From NCBI RefSeq assembly GCF_025751515.1, contig NZ_JAOWLE010000004.1:216445-280444 (forward strand): a DNA stretch of 64,000 bases. The letters are read 5' to 3'. Below the pieces are notes generated by a model. It saw only the letters and a list, made by a program, of their open reading frames with translations. It searched no databases and was not told where the DNA came from. The position numbers and the translations under genes were made by a program. Below are positions 1-9,265 of the stretch, piece by piece. This DNA is from Actibacterium sp. XHP0104 (GTDB taxonomy: Bacteria; Pseudomonadota; Alphaproteobacteria; Rhodobacterales; Rhodobacteraceae). The stretch's first letter is position 1; each line of letters opens with the position of its first letter.

Positions 1-89
1 AGCCGCGCCGCCGCATGGGCCGCGTCTGCACCGGCATGGCCACCACCGATGACCACCACATCAAAGTCGAGATGTTTCACGTGAAACAC
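1..89 (-). CDS. mnmG: MnmG, N-terminus only (partial)
   Basis: Only the first 29 or so codons are present; the gene runs off the left edge. MnmG is the FAD-dependent partner of MnmE in cmnm5U34 modification of tRNA wobble uridines. The N-terminal dinucleotide-binding motif DVVVIGGGHAGADAA is readable. Two GTG starts are possible. The first (position 89) lies almost on the AGGAG Shine-Dalgarno sequence, while the second (position 80) is 8 nt from it and better spaced, although homologues usually begin MFHVKH, which favours position 89. The gene begins 3 bp after the mnmE stop, so the two are co-transcribed. The start region is also the parS site. Confidence 0.9.
   Translation of the reverse strand, partial: MFHVKHLDFDVVVIGGGHAGADAAHAAAR
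73..88. promoter_or_regulatory. parS chromosome-partitioning site
   Basis: The 16-bp perfect palindrome TGTTTCACGTGAAACA matches the bacterial parS consensus bound by ParB. It lies inside the first codons of mnmG, where it forces the peptide FHVKH, and about 3.2 kb from the putative origin. It is the only such palindrome I see in the window. Confidence 0.88.
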
Positions 90-92
90 TCC

Positions 93-1379
93 TTACTTGC
101 CAAGGCAAAAGCTGGCGAAGATCTCATCCAGAATATGTTCGACATCCACACGCCCCACCAACGAATCCAGCGCGCGGATCGCGGTGCGCAGGTCTTCGGC
201 GGCCAGCTCTGCAAAATCAGGGCCCCGTAATACCTGATTCCGCGCCTCAGCAATAGAGGTCAGCGCATTCACAATCGCCAACCTGTGGCGTTCGCGCGTC
301 GCGGTCACGGCGCGGGCAGCGCGGGTTTCCAGCCGGGCGGTGATATCGGCGATCAGTTCAGCCACGCCCTGCCCGGTTTTTCCTGATACTGCAGGGCCTT
401 GGCCGGTGGACACATCCGCCTTGCCGCGCAGCACAATGTCATCAGCATCGGGCGTCAGGCCAAGGGTAGAACCCTCGGCATCCAGCAAAAACACCCGCAA
501 ATCCGCGGCCCGCGCCCGGTCGCGCGCGCGTTCAATGCCGATGCCTTCGACCACATCATCGGTTTCGCGCAGCCCGGCGGTATCCAGCACCGTCACGGGC
601 AGACCGTGCAGATCCATCCGCACCTCGATCACGTCGCGGGTGGTGCCGGCATATTCGCTGGTAATCGCGGCCTCGCGCCCGGCGAGCGCGTTCAGCAACG
701 TCGATTTCCCGGCATTCGGCGGCCCGACGATCGCCACCTCGAACCCCTCGCGGATACGTTCGGCAGCGGAAACGCCTTCGGCCTCGCGCAGCAGATCGGC
801 CTCGGTGCGGTCCAGCAGGTCGAGCACCTCGGGCGAGACATCGACCGGCACGTCCTCGTCGGCGAAATCAATCGTGGCCTCCATCAGCGCGGCGGCGCGG
901 ATGAGATCAGACCGCCAGACCTCGGCCCGTTTGCCGATGGCGCCCGACAGAACCCGCAGCGCCTGCTTACGCTGCGCTTCGGTCTCGGCCTCGATCAGAT
1001 CGGACAGACCTTCGACCTGGGCCAGGTCCAGCCGCTCGTTTTCAAGCGCGCGGCGGGTAAATTCGCCCGGCTCGGCCAGACGCAGCCCGTCGATGTCGGA
1101 CAAGGCGCGCAGCACGGCCGTGACGGTGGCGGAGCTGCCATGGGTGTGCAGCTCGACCACCTCTTCGCCGGTAAAGCTGTGCCCGGCCTCGAACCGCAAT
1201 ACCAGGGCCTCGTCCAACACCTCATCCCCCTGGCGCAGCAGGCGCAAGGCAGCGCGGCGCGGGGTTGGCACATCCGCCCCCAAAGCAGACAGGGCCACAC
1301 TTGCGTGCGGCCCCGAGATCCGGATGACAGCAACGCCCGCCTTACCGCGGGCCGTTGCCAAGGCATAGATCGTATCCAT
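93..1379 (-). CDS. mnmE: tRNA modification GTPase MnmE
   Basis: This 428-residue protein has the family's usual architecture: an N-terminal folate-binding domain, a helical domain, and an inserted G domain with G1 [10 protein letters not shown]2 TTRD and G3 DTAG. It ends with the C-terminal CLGK whose cysteine is conserved. It works with MnmG on wobble uridine modification. Its start overlaps the rho stop by one base (TGATG) and mnmG follows 3 bp downstream, giving a rho-mnmE-mnmG operon. The G4 motif reads GKAD rather than NKxD, so the usual guanine-contacting Asn is replaced by Gly. The family assignment is secure. Confidence 0.97.
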   Translation of the reverse strand: MDTIYALATARGKAGVAVIRISGPHASVALSALGADVPTPRRAALRLLRQGDEVLDEALVLRFEAGHSFTGEEVVELHTHGSSATVTAVLRALSDIDGLRLAEPGEFTRRALENERLDLAQVEGLSDLIEAETEAQRKQALRVLSGAIGKRAEVWRSDLIRAAALMEATIDFADEDVPVDVSPEVLDLLDRTEADLLREAEGVSAAERIREGFEVAIVGPPNAGKSTLLNALAGREAAITSEYAGTTRDVIEVRMDLHGLPVTVLDTAGLRETDDVVEGIGIERARDRARAADLRVFLLDAEGSTLGLTPDADDIVLRGKADVSTGQGPAVSGKTGQGVAELIADITARLETRAARAVTATRERHRLAIVNALTSIAEARNQVLRGPDFAELAAEDLRTAIRALDSLVGRVDVEHILDEIFASFCLGK

Positions 1380-2650
1380 CAGGCATTCATTGAATCAAAG
1401 AATTCCGAGTTCGATTTGGTTTGCTTGAGCTTCGAAATCAGGAATTCGATCGCGTCGGTCGTGCCCATCGGGTTGAGGATACGACGCAGCACAAAGGTTT
1501 TCTGCAGGTCTTTCTGATCGACCAGCAGGTCTTCTTTCCGGGTGCCCGATTTCAGAATATCCATCGCCGGGAAGACGCGCTTGTCGGCGACCTTGCGGTC
1601 CAGCACGATCTCGCTGTTACCGGTGCCTTTGAATTCTTCAAAGATCACCTCGTCCATCCGGCTGCCGGTGTCGATCAGTGCGGTGGCGATGATGGTCAGG
1701 CTGCCGCCTTCCTCGATATTCCGCGCGGCGCCAAAGAAACGCTTGGGCCGTTGCAGGGCGTTGGCATCCACACCGCCGGTCAGAACCTTGCCCGACGACG
1801 GCACCACGGTGTTATAGGCACGACCAAGTCTTGTGATCGAGTCGAGCAGAATAACAACATCTCGTTTATGTTCGACCAGACGCTTGGCTTTTTCGATCAC
1901 CATCTCGGCCACGGCGACGTGGCGGGTGGCGGGTTCGTCAAAGGTAGAGCTGATCACCTCGCCCTTCACGCTGCGCTGCATGTCGGTCACCTCTTCGGGG
2001 CGCTCGTCGATCAGCAGAACGATCAGATAGCATTCGGGGTGGTTGGCCTCGATCGAATGGGCGATGTTTTGCAGCAACACCGTCTTACCGGTTCGCGGCG
2101 GCGCCACGATCAGCGACCGCTGGCCCTTACCGATCGGCGACACCAGGTCGATGATCCGGGCCGAGCGATCCTTGATGGTGGGATCTTCGATCTCCATCTT
2201 CAGGCGCTCGTCGGGATAGAGCGGCGTCAGGTTGTCAAAGTTGATCTTGTGACGCGCGCGCTCGGGCTCTTCAAAGTTGATCTTGGTAACTTTGGTGATC
2301 GCGAAATAACGCTCATTCTCGCGCGGGGCCTGCATCACGCCCTCGACCGTATCGCCGGTGCGCATGCCGTGCTGGCGGATCATCTCGGGCGAAACATAGA
2401 TGTCATCGGGGCCCGGCAGATAGTTCGCCTCGGGCGAGCGCAGGAAACCGAACCCGTCTTGCAGCACCTCAAGCACACCGTCGCCGGAAATCTCCCAGCC
2501 CTCTTCGGCGCGCTCTTTGAGAATGGCGAACATCATGTCGCCCTTGCGCATGGTCGAGGCGTTCTCGATCTCCAGCTCTTCGGCCATGGCCAAAAGATCT
2601 TTGGGGCTTTTCGCCTTGAGATCGGCGAGATTCAAACATTCCTGAGTCAT
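1379..2650 (-). CDS. rho: Transcription termination factor Rho
   Basis: Hexameric RNA-dependent ATPase/helicase that ends transcription. The protein is 423 residues from the ATG chosen here; homologues begin in the same way (M-T-x-E...[11 protein letters not shown]), so I prefer this start to an upstream in-frame one. Visible parts are the N-terminal Rho-N helices, the cold-shock RNA-binding domain (about residues 50-120), Walker A PPRTGKT and a Walker B ending in [13 protein letters not shown]. It is followed with one-base overlap by mnmE. The roughly 125-bp leader up to hemJ holds no gene. Rho is often autoregulated through its leader, but I see no specific attenuator here. Confidence 0.98.
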   Translation of the reverse strand: MTQECLNLADLKAKSPKDLLAMAEELEIENASTMRKGDMMFAILKERAEEGWEISGDGVLEVLQDGFGFLRSPEANYLPGPDDIYVSPEMIRQHGMRTGDTVEGVMQAPRENERYFAITKVTKINFEEPERARHKINFDNLTPLYPDERLKMEIEDPTIKDRSARIIDLVSPIGKGQRSLIVAPPRTGKTVLLQNIAHSIEANHPECYLIVLLIDERPEEVTDMQRSVKGEVISSTFDEPATRHVAVAEMVIEKAKRLVEHKRDVVILLDSITRLGRAYNTVVPSSGKVLTGGVDANALQRPKRFFGAARNIEEGGSLTIIATALIDTGSRMDEVIFEEFKGTGNSEIVLDRKVADKRVFPAMDILKSGTRKEDLLVDQKDLQKTFVLRRILNPMGTTDAIEFLISKLKQTKSNSEFFDSMNA

Positions 2651-2775
2651 TGGGAAAACCACGTTACGACCCACGCCAGGCGTTTCAGGGGTCAGGGAAG
2701 TGAGTATGGGAGTTTCACGGGCAGGACTGCCCTTCGCCCGTCACATAAGCCCCTGCGCGCCCCAAGTCAACAAAG

Positions 2776-3225
2776 TCAGAATTTCACAATCACCGACATG
2801 ACGATCACGATCATCAAAACTGTCGGCACTTCGTTCATCATCCGGTAAGTCTTGCCGGGCAGAGTATTCGTGCCATTAACGAAATCTTTGCGACGATATC
2901 CCAGCCAGTGATGAAACCATGTCATGATCAGCACCGACACCGCCTTGGTCCAGGGCCAGACCGACGACCAGTCGACGATACCGGGCGTGAAGACCAGCAT
3001 CAGGCCGAACACCCATGTCGCCGTCATCGCAGGGTTCATGATGAAGCGCAGCAGTTTACGCTCCATCATCTGAAACAGGGCATCCGTTTCACTGCCCACT
3101 TCGACGCGTTCGGTATGATGCACGAACAGCCTGGGCAGATAGAACAGCCCTGCCATCCAGCTGATCACCGAAATCACATGCAATGTCTTTGTCCAGGGAT
3201 AGAGCCCCGCCAGAATATCACCCAA
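2776..3225 (-). CDS. hemJ: Protoporphyrinogen IX oxidase HemJ
   Basis: A 149-residue membrane protein with four hydrophobic segments, matching the HemJ/UPF0093 family. HemJ converts protoporphyrinogen IX to protoporphyrin IX in heme synthesis and replaces HemG/HemY-type oxidases in most alphaproteobacteria. The N-terminal WTKTLHVISVISWMAGLFYL carries the conserved histidine, and the family's terminal region with RxMNEVP is present. It is the first gene left of the origin and is transcribed away from it toward rho. Confidence 0.93.
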   Translation of the reverse strand: MGDILAGLYPWTKTLHVISVISWMAGLFYLPRLFVHHTERVEVGSETDALFQMMERKLLRFIMNPAMTATWVFGLMLVFTPGIVDWSSVWPWTKAVSVLIMTWFHHWLGYRRKDFVNGTNTLPGKTYRMMNEVPTVLMIVIVMSVIVKF

Positions 3226-3654
3226 GGGTCTGATCCTTTCGATCCGGTCCAGTCAGGCCCTTCTTAAATAAATAAAGAAAGAAAAGAAAAGATGATGATG
3301 TTTGTAGGGCCTGTGGACAGTGTGGATTAATGATCTTTCCACGGTTTCATACACAGCTATGCCCGGTTGTGAATAGATGTGGGCGACTCGGCTGCTGGCG
3401 CAGAAAATTCATAGAAAATACATGTTTATTAACGACTTATGCTGATTTCCTTATGGCAGAGCCTGTGGATAGCCCTGCGGATGAAATCTGAAAGGCGCGC
3501 TTATCCCAACGCTGAAAATCTTGCCGCCCACAAGGAATAATATCGGGGTCATCCTTGACAAGATGCCGGCCATCTGGGGAATTCATCCAAAGGCCCGCAT
3601 CTGTCCAGAAATCACCCCCGGCCTTATCGGGGGCTTATCCACAGGTTCATACCC
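3226..3654. other. Putative chromosomal origin of replication (oriC)
   Basis: A 429-bp gene-free stretch lies between divergent hemJ and maf. An A/T-only-like tract at about 3261-3300 could be the DNA unwinding element. DnaA boxes: a perfect TTATCCACA at 3635-3643, and single-mismatch copies on the other strand at 3321-3329 (TAATCCACA), 3368-3376 (CTATTCACA) and 3464-3472 (CTATCCACA), with a weaker one at 3312-3320. One GANTC site for CcrM methylation lies near 3384. Co-oriented flanking genes, the maf/rho context and the nearby parS all fit an alphaproteobacterial origin. Function is inferred, not shown. Confidence 0.82.
3635..3643 (+). promoter_or_regulatory. Perfect DnaA box
   Basis: TTATCCACA, identical to the high-affinity DnaA box, 11 bp before the maf start codon. 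DnaA bound here could also repress maf-aroE-coaE-dnaQ transcription; that part is inference. Confidence 0.8.
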
Positions 3655-4254
3655 ATGCCCAAACCCGTGCTGTTGGCGTCAGGCTCTGAGATCCGGCTGC
3701 AACTGCTGCGTCAGGCCGGGGTCGATGTCACCGCCAAACCCGCCCGGATCGACGAAGATGCCATCCGCCACGCGCTAGAGGCCGAGGATGCCACCCCCCG
3801 CGACGTTGCCGACACGCTGGCCGAATTCAAGGCCCGCAAGATCGCCGAGAAACAGCCCGAAGCCCTGGTGATCGGCTGTGACCAGGTGCTGGAATATCGC
3901 GGCCAGATCCTGACCAAGCCCACCGATATCGACGACGCCCGCGACCAGCTGCGCCGGCTGCGCGGCAATCCGCATAAACTGTTGTCCGCCGCGGTGATCT
4001 ATGACGGGATCGAGCCCGTCTGGCGCCATGTCGGCGAGGTGCGCCTGACCATGCGGCCCTTTTCGGATGCCTATCTGGACGACTATCTTGACCGCAACTG
4101 GCACAGCATTCGCCACGCCGTGGGTTGCTATAAGCTGGAAGAAGAAGGTGTGCGGTTGTTTTCACGGGTCGATGGCGACTACTTTAACGTATTGGGCCTG
4201 CCGCTGTTGCAGGTGCTGGCCTTCCTGACAACGAACGGAACATTACAGGCATGA
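3655..4254 (+). CDS. maf: Maf-family nucleoside triphosphate pyrophosphatase
   Basis: A 199-residue house-cleaning NTPase of the Maf/YceF type, which hydrolyses modified nucleotides. The N-terminal [13 protein letters not shown] matches the signature (S/T)xSPxRxxLL with Glu in place of Pro, and the central [10 protein letters not shown] region carries the catalytic Asp. It is the first gene right of the origin. Its stop overlaps the aroE start as ATGA, so it heads the maf-aroE-coaE-dnaQ operon. The Shine-Dalgarno sequence is weak and the leader contains the DnaA box. Confidence 0.93.
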   Translation: MPKPVLLASGSEIRLQLLRQAGVDVTAKPARIDEDAIRHALEAEDATPRDVADTLAEFKARKIAEKQPEALVIGCDQVLEYRGQILTKPTDIDDARDQLRRLRGNPHKLLSAAVIYDGIEPVWRHVGEVRLTMRPFSDAYLDDYLDRNWHSIRHAVGCYKLEEEGVRLFSRVDGDYFNVLGLPLLQVLAFLTTNGTLQA

Positions 4255-5084
4255 TCCAACGTCCCCCCCTTGCTGGTGTGATCGGCTCTCCGATCGGCCA
4301 TTCGAAATCGCCGCGCCTGCATAATTTCTGGCTGAAACGCTATGGGATCGACGGGTTCTATATTCCGATGGAAATCGCGCCCGAGCATCTGGGCAAGGCG
4401 ATGCGGATGCTGCCCAAGTTCGGCTTTGTCGGGCTGAACGTCACCATCCCGCACAAGGAAAAGGTGTTGGCCCTGGCCGATGAGGTCACAGATACCGCCC
4501 GCCGGATCGGCGCGGCGAATACGCTGGTCTTTGGCGAAAACGGCAAGATCCACGCCGACAACACCGACGGCTATGGGTTCATGACCAACCTGCGTCACGG
4601 CGCGCCCGACTGGGATCCGGCCTCGGGGCCGGCGGCGGTGCTGGGCGCGGGCGGCGCCTCGCGCGCGGTGATCGTGTCGCTCTTGGATGCGGGCGTACCC
4701 GAAATTCGCCTGTCGAACCGCACCCGTGGCCGGGCCGAAACCCTGGCGGCAGAGTTCGGCGACAAGATCAAGGTGCAGGATTGGGCTGATGCCGGCGATA
4801 TGCTGGCCGGCGCCGCGCTGCTGGTGAATACGACCTCGCTGGGGATGGTCGGGAAGAAACCATTGAACATCGTTCTGGATGATCTCTCGCCCGATACGGT
4901 CGTGACCGATTTGGTCTATACGCCGCTGCGCACCGAGTTGCTGATCGAGGCCGAGGAAATCGGCTGCAAGACTGTCGACGGGCTGGGGATGCTGGAACAT
5001 CAGGCCACCCCCGGCTTTGAGCGTTGGTTCGGCGTGAAACCCGAGGTCGACGAAAAAGCCCGCGCCGTATTGTTGGGCGCATGA
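4251..5084 (+). CDS. aroE: Shikimate dehydrogenase
   Basis: A 277-residue enzyme reducing 3-dehydroshikimate to shikimate with NADPH in aromatic amino acid synthesis. The N-terminal [13 protein letters not shown] holds the substrate-binding serines. NVTIPHKE contains the catalytic Lys, NTDGYGF the catalytic Asp, and the Rossmann motif GAGGASRA binds NADP. Length is normal. It overlaps maf and coaE by ATGA on both sides, implying translational coupling. Confidence 0.97.
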   Translation: MIQRPPLAGVIGSPIGHSKSPRLHNFWLKRYGIDGFYIPMEIAPEHLGKAMRMLPKFGFVGLNVTIPHKEKVLALADEVTDTARRIGAANTLVFGENGKIHADNTDGYGFMTNLRHGAPDWDPASGPAAVLGAGGASRAVIVSLLDAGVPEIRLSNRTRGRAETLAAEFGDKIKVQDWADAGDMLAGAALLVNTTSLGMVGKKPLNIVLDDLSPDTVVTDLVYTPLRTELLIEAEEIGCKTVDGLGMLEHQATPGFERWFGVKPEVDEKARAVLLGA

Positions 5085-5680
5085 GCAGGCCGTTTCTTCT
5101 GGGCCTGACCGGGTCGATCGGCATGGGCAAATCGACCACGGCGGCGATGTTCGCGGCGGCGGGCGTGCCCGTGTGGGATGCCGATGCCGCGGTTCACCGC
5201 CTTTATGCGCCCGGCGGCGCGGCCGTCGCCCCGATGCGCGGGCTTTACCCCGATGCGGTGATCAACGGCGAAATCAGCCGCGACGCGTTGAAAACCTGGA
5301 TCGGCCGCGACCAAACCGCGCTGAAACAGATCGAGACGATCATTCACCCGCTGGTGGCCCGTGACCGCGCCGATTTCATCGCGCGTAATGCCGATCATGA
5401 TATCGTGGTGCTGGATATTCCGCTGCTGTTCGAAACCGGCGCTGCGGGCGGGATGGATGCGGTGGTGGTCGTGACCGCCCCGGCCGATATTCAGCGCGCC
5501 CGCGTGCTGGAACGCGGCACCATGACCGAGGCGCAGTTCGAAACCATCCTGGCAAAACAGCTGCCCGACGTCGAGAAACGCGCCCGCGCCGATTACATTA
5601 TTCAGACCACCAGTCTTGAGGCAGCGCAGGATGCAGTGAACGGCGTTCTGAAATCCATAAGGGGCAAGATCCATGCGTGA
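5081..5680 (+). CDS. coaE: Dephospho-CoA kinase
   Basis: The last step of CoA synthesis: phosphorylation of dephospho-CoA. The protein is 199 residues with the P-loop GSIGMGKST at residues 11-19 and the conserved D(A)D motif after the first strand. I chose the ATG inside the aroE stop (ATGA overlap); a longer in-frame start within aroE adds a basic tail not found in the family. Its 3' end overlaps dnaQ by 8 bp. Confidence 0.96.
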   Translation: MSRPFLLGLTGSIGMGKSTTAAMFAAAGVPVWDADAAVHRLYAPGGAAVAPMRGLYPDAVINGEISRDALKTWIGRDQTALKQIETIIHPLVARDRADFIARNADHDIVVLDIPLLFETGAAGGMDAVVVVTAPADIQRARVLERGTMTEAQFETILAKQLPDVEKRARADYIIQTTSLEAAQDAVNGVLKSIRGKIHA

Positions 5681-6407
5681 GATCGTTCTCGATACCGAGA
5701 CCACTGGCTTTGACCCTGAAAGCGGCGACCGCATCGTCGAGATCGGCGCGATCGAGCTGTGGAACCACCTGCCGACCGGCAACACCTATCACCAATACAT
5801 CAACCCGCAGCGGATGATGCCGCAAGCGGCGTTCCAGGTGCACGGCATCGGCCCCGACCTGCTGGAACCGCCCCAACCCGCTGCGCCCGGTGCGATCACT
5901 TTGGGCGACAAGCCGGTCTTTAGCCAGATCGGGCAGGCCTTTGTCGATTTCATCGGTGATGCGAAACTGGTGATCCACAACGCGGCCTTCGACATGAAAT
6001 TTCTCAACGCTGAACTGCGCTGGATGGGTTTGTCGCAACTGCCCTGGGAACGCGCGGTCGATACGCTGACCATGGCGCGCGACAAGTTTCCCGGCTCGCC
6101 CGCGTCGCTGGATGCGCTGTGCCGGCGGTTCAGCATCGACAACTCGTCGCGCACGCTGCACGGGGCGCTGTTGGACTCGGAAATTCTGGCCGAGGTCTAT
6201 CTGGAGCTGATCGGGGGTCGTCAGCCCGACCTGGTGCTGGGCGCGGCCAGTCAGGGCGGCGCGTCAGAAACCGGCGGCAGGTCTGATTGGCGCGTGCCGC
6301 CCCGGCCCAACCCCCTGCCCGCGCGTCTGACGGCCGAGGAATCGGCCGCGCATGAGGCGTTCGTCGCCAAGCTGGGCGATGGCGCCGTCTGGAAGAAATT
6401 CGGCTGA
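5673..6407 (+). CDS. dnaQ: DNA polymerase III epsilon subunit (proofreading exonuclease)
   Basis: A 244-residue 3'-5' exonuclease. Exo I is DTETTGF near the N-terminus, Exo II is [11 protein letters not shown], and Exo III is HGALLDSE, together supplying the metal-binding acids and the general-base histidine. A C-terminal tail of about 55 residues, rich in Pro/Arg, resembles the alpha-binding region. AAGGGG is well placed before the ATG, which sits inside coaE. It is the last gene of the maf operon and ends at a bidirectional terminator. Confidence 0.96.
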   Translation: MREIVLDTETTGFDPESGDRIVEIGAIELWNHLPTGNTYHQYINPQRMMPQAAFQVHGIGPDLLEPPQPAAPGAITLGDKPVFSQIGQAFVDFIGDAKLVIHNAAFDMKFLNAELRWMGLSQLPWERAVDTLTMARDKFPGSPASLDALCRRFSIDNSSRTLHGALLDSEILAEVYLELIGGRQPDLVLGAASQGGASETGGRSDWRVPPRPNPLPARLTAEESAAHEAFVAKLGDGAVWKKFG

Positions 6408-6413
6408 AATGAA

Positions 6414-6438
6414 AAACCCCGGCGCTGGGCCGGGGTTT
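6414..6438. terminator. Bidirectional intrinsic terminator (dnaQ / secB)
   Basis: A 10-bp perfect stem AAACCCCGGC / GCCGGGGTTT with a 5-nt loop lies between the convergent stops of dnaQ and secB. A/T tracts flank both sides, so it can act in both directions. Confidence 0.85.
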
Positions 6439-6444
6439 GTCGGA

Positions 6445-6930
6445 TCAGTTTGCCGGGCCGGCGTTTTCCGCCTGGGCCTGGGCGCGGCGCTGCGCCTCTT
6501 TGCGATAGAGTTCGATGAAATCGACCGGCTCGAGGTTGAGCGGCGGAAAGCCACCGTCGCGGGTGACATCGCTGACCACGCGGCGCACGAACGGGAAGAT
6601 CATGCGCGGGCATTCGATCAGCAGGAACGGGTGCAGCTGGTCCTCGGCCAGACCCTCGATCTGGAACAGGCCGGCATATTCCAGCTCTAGCAGGAACAGC
6701 GGCGACTGATCGACCTTGTTCTGCGATTTGACGGTCAGCTTGGTGATCACCTCATACTGGTTTTCGACCGGGCGCTTTTTCGCGTCCAGCGCCACCTGCA
6801 CCTGAATCTCGGGCTGAACGTCGCCCTTGACGCCCTTTTGCACCAGAAAGTTTTCGAACGACAGATCGCGGGTGTATTGACCCAGGATGTTCATCTTCAG
6901 CTGCGGCGCCTCGGCGGCTTGGTCGGTCAT
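6445..6930 (-). CDS. secB: Protein-export chaperone SecB
   Basis: A 161-residue cytosolic tetrameric chaperone that keeps preproteins unfolded and delivers them to SecA. The SecB fold is recognisable from YTRDLSFENF near the N-terminus, the conserved LELEYAGLFQ and the ECPRMIFPFVR segment. A short Ala/Glu-rich tail follows. It is convergent with dnaQ, and the SecB-near-oriC position is conserved in alphaproteobacteria. Confidence 0.97.
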   Translation of the reverse strand: MTDQAAEAPQLKMNILGQYTRDLSFENFLVQKGVKGDVQPEIQVQVALDAKKRPVENQYEVITKLTVKSQNKVDQSPLFLLELEYAGLFQIEGLAEDQLHPFLLIECPRMIFPFVRRVVSDVTRDGGFPPLNLEPVDFIELYRKEAQRRAQAQAENAGPAN

Positions 6931-6987
6931 GTCATGCTCCTGACGAAACTGTGTTGGCGGGGTGCTTAGCAGATGGGCGCGCCCGCC

Positions 6988-7470
6988 TCAATGCCGCGTC
7001 CAGCCTGACGGCAACCGCGAGGCATCATCCGCCGGGGTCACGTCCTGGAACTCGCCATCAATGACATCATCGGGTTGCTGGCCGGGGTGCCGGTGCGGCG
7101 GCTGGGCGGTGGTAAAGGTCTGGATATGAATGCGTGATTTGATCCAGCGAAAGGCCATCGCGCGATTGCCGGGGATCAGCAGCAGGATGCCGACCGTATC
7201 GGTGAAAAACCCGGGCGTCAGCAGCAGAACCCCGGCGATCAGGATCATCGCGCCATGGGCCAAAGGTTCTGTCGGGTCGCTCATCTGTTCAAAGCTGCCG
7301 CGGATCTGCCCCATCGCCAGCGCGCCCTGCGCCCGCATCAGCGTGGTGCCGGCAATCGCGGTCAGCACGACAATGCCCAGCGTCGGCCACAGCCCGATCG
7401 CCCCGCCGACCTGCACGAACAGCGCGATTTCGATCAGGGGAACCGCCAGAAACAGCGCCAATAACCACAT
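6988..7470 (-). CDS. fxsA: FxsA family membrane protein
   Basis: A 160-residue inner-membrane protein. Hydrophobic segments lie at about residues 2-22, 26-45 and 75-100. The family hallmark LLLTPGFFTDTVGILLLIP is present, followed by a polar C-terminal tail. In E. coli FxsA modulates phage exclusion, but a general role is not established. It is divergent from the Tim44-like gene across a 98-bp gap. Confidence 0.9.
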   Translation of the reverse strand: MWLLALFLAVPLIEIALFVQVGGAIGLWPTLGIVVLTAIAGTTLMRAQGALAMGQIRGSFEQMSDPTEPLAHGAMILIAGVLLLTPGFFTDTVGILLLIPGNRAMAFRWIKSRIHIQTFTTAQPPHRHPGQQPDDVIDGEFQDVTPADDASRLPSGWTRH

Positions 7471-7568
7471 TTTCTTGCCTTTCTCATCAACGGGCCGTTA
7501 GCTGGACTTGACGCGACCCGTGCCTTACATAAGTGCAACGTGACAGTTTCTCAAACCCCCGGGCATTC

Positions 7569-8231
7569 ATGAACCCTAGCATCATTCAGCTTCTGGTCCT
7601 TATAGGCGTCGCCGTTTTCCTGATCCTCAAACTGCGATCGGTTCTGGGCACGCGCGAAGGCTTTGAAAAACCGCGTGTTGACCTGCCCAAACCGGCAGAG
7701 CGCACCACGCATCGCGATTTTGAGGTGATCGAGGGCGGCGCCGATGCCGATATCACCGATCACGTGCCCGACGGCTCGGATGCCGCCAAGGCGCTGGCCG
7801 CGATGAAGCTGACCGAGCCGGGGTTCAACGTGGATCAGTTCCTGACCGGTGCGCGCGGTGCCTATGAAATGATTCTGATGGCCTTCGAGAACGGCGATAT
7901 CGGGTCGGTTCAGGGCTTTCTGTCCGAGGACGTTTACGAAAGCTTCCTGTACGCGATTGCCGACCGCGAAGATAAGGGCCTGAAGATCGACGCTACCTTT
8001 GTCGGCCTGCGCGAGATCGAGCTGGTCAACGCCACCTTTGCCCGCGACACGAACGAGGCAGAGCTGACCGTGAAATTCGTGGGCGAGCTGACCTCGGTTG
8101 TGCGCAACACCGCCGGCGAGGTTGTCGAGGGCGACGCCAACCAGATCAAGCGTCAGCGCGATGTCTGGACCTTTGCCAGGGAAATGGGCGCGAACGATCC
8201 CAACTGGCAGCTGGTCGCCACCGGGGAATGA
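7569..8231 (+). CDS. Tim44-like domain protein
   Basis: A 220-residue protein with an N-terminal membrane anchor (about residues 3-18), an acidic linker, and a C-terminal Tim44-like domain from about residue 80. That domain includes the FLTGARGAYEMILMAFENGD segment typical of bacterial Tim44 homologues. The mitochondrial counterpart tethers Hsp70 to the import pore; the bacterial role is probably in envelope protein biogenesis (inference). I start at the ATG after the divergent promoter region; an in-frame upstream start lacks support. The stop overlaps mltA (ATGA). Confidence 0.88.
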   Translation: MNPSIIQLLVLIGVAVFLILKLRSVLGTREGFEKPRVDLPKPAERTTHRDFEVIEGGADADITDHVPDGSDAAKALAAMKLTEPGFNVDQFLTGARGAYEMILMAFENGDIGSVQGFLSEDVYESFLYAIADREDKGLKIDATFVGLREIELVNATFARDTNEAELTVKFVGELTSVVRNTAGEVVEGDANQIKRQRDVWTFAREMGANDPNWQLVATGE

Positions 8232-9262
8232 TCGGTGCGCTGCGGTCGTTTGCCGCTGCGGTGGCTGTGACCGTGGCGGGCGCGGTGTCCGCATTGGGTG
8301 CGACTGCGGAAATCCTGCGGTTTGACGATCTTGAAGGCTGGGCCGATGACGATCACGCCGCGGCCTTTGCCGTTTTCCTGAACACCTGCGGCGATCTGGA
8401 TGCCGACACCTGGGGCGCGCTTTGCGCCTATGCGCGCTCTGGCCCCGATCCGCGCGCGTTTTTCGAGCTGTTCTTTCGCCCCGTCCTGATCGGCGGCGAA
8501 CAGCCCGCCCTCTTTACCGGCTATTTCGAGCCCGAGCTGAACGGCGCCCGCAACCCCGATGCGCGGTTTCGCTATCCGATCTATCGCACCCCGCCCGGCC
8601 TGACGCGCGGCCAGAAATGGCACAGCCGGGCCGAGATCGAAAACAACGGCTTGCTGCGCGGTCAGGGTCTGGAAATCGCCTGGGTCGATGACCCGGTTGA
8701 TGTGTTCTTTCTGCAAATCCAGGGCTCGGGCCGCATTCGCCTGCGCGATGGCAATGCGTTACGCGTGGGTTATGGCGGCGCGAACGGGCATGAATACCGC
8801 TCGGTCGGGCAGGAACTGGTCCGCCGCGGCGTATTCCAGCCGCATCAGGTCTCGGCCCAGGTGATCCGCAACTGGGTGCGCAACAACCCGCGCGACGGGC
8901 GCGAGCTGTTGCAGCACAACCCGTCCTATGTGTTCTTTCGCCGGGTCACGAACGTGCCCGCCCATCTGGGCCCGCTGGGCGCGATGAACCGGTCGATCAC
9001 CCAGATGCGCACCGTCGCGGTCGACCCCGCCTTTACCCCGCTGGGCGCCCCGGTCTGGATCGAGAAAGGTGGGCGTGGCCCGTTGCGGCGGTTGATGGTG
9101 GCGCAGGATACCGGCTCGGCCATCAAGGGGCCGCAGCGCGCCGATATTTTCTTTGGCACCGGCGATCAGGCCGGGCGCAACGCGGGTGCGGTGCGCGACG
9201 CGGGGCGGATGGTGGTGCTGTTGCCGATTGATCAGGCCTTTGCCCTGGCGCCGGGGGGTTGA
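8228..9262 (+). CDS. mltA: Membrane-bound lytic murein transglycosylase A (MltA)
   Basis: A 344-residue peptidoglycan hydrolase that cleaves MurNAc-GlcNAc bonds to form anhydro-MurNAc. An N-terminal hydrophobic signal of about 27 residues ends near ALGATA. The MltA barrel domain contains GYFEPELNGAR and FLQIQGSGRI, and the C-terminal 3D domain contains AQDTGSAIKG with the catalytic Asp. I see no lipobox, unlike E. coli MltA. It is translationally coupled to the Tim44-like gene and followed 3 bp later by the Smr gene. Confidence 0.94.
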   Translation: MIGALRSFAAAVAVTVAGAVSALGATAEILRFDDLEGWADDDHAAAFAVFLNTCGDLDADTWGALCAYARSGPDPRAFFELFFRPVLIGGEQPALFTGYFEPELNGARNPDARFRYPIYRTPPGLTRGQKWHSRAEIENNGLLRGQGLEIAWVDDPVDVFFLQIQGSGRIRLRDGNALRVGYGGANGHEYRSVGQELVRRGVFQPHQVSAQVIRNWVRNNPRDGRELLQHNPSYVFFRRVTNVPAHLGPLGAMNRSITQMRTVAVDPAFTPLGAPVWIEKGGRGPLRRLMVAQDTGSAIKGPQRADIFFGTGDQAGRNAGAVRDAGRMVVLLPIDQAFALAPGG

Positions 9263-9265
9263 CCC

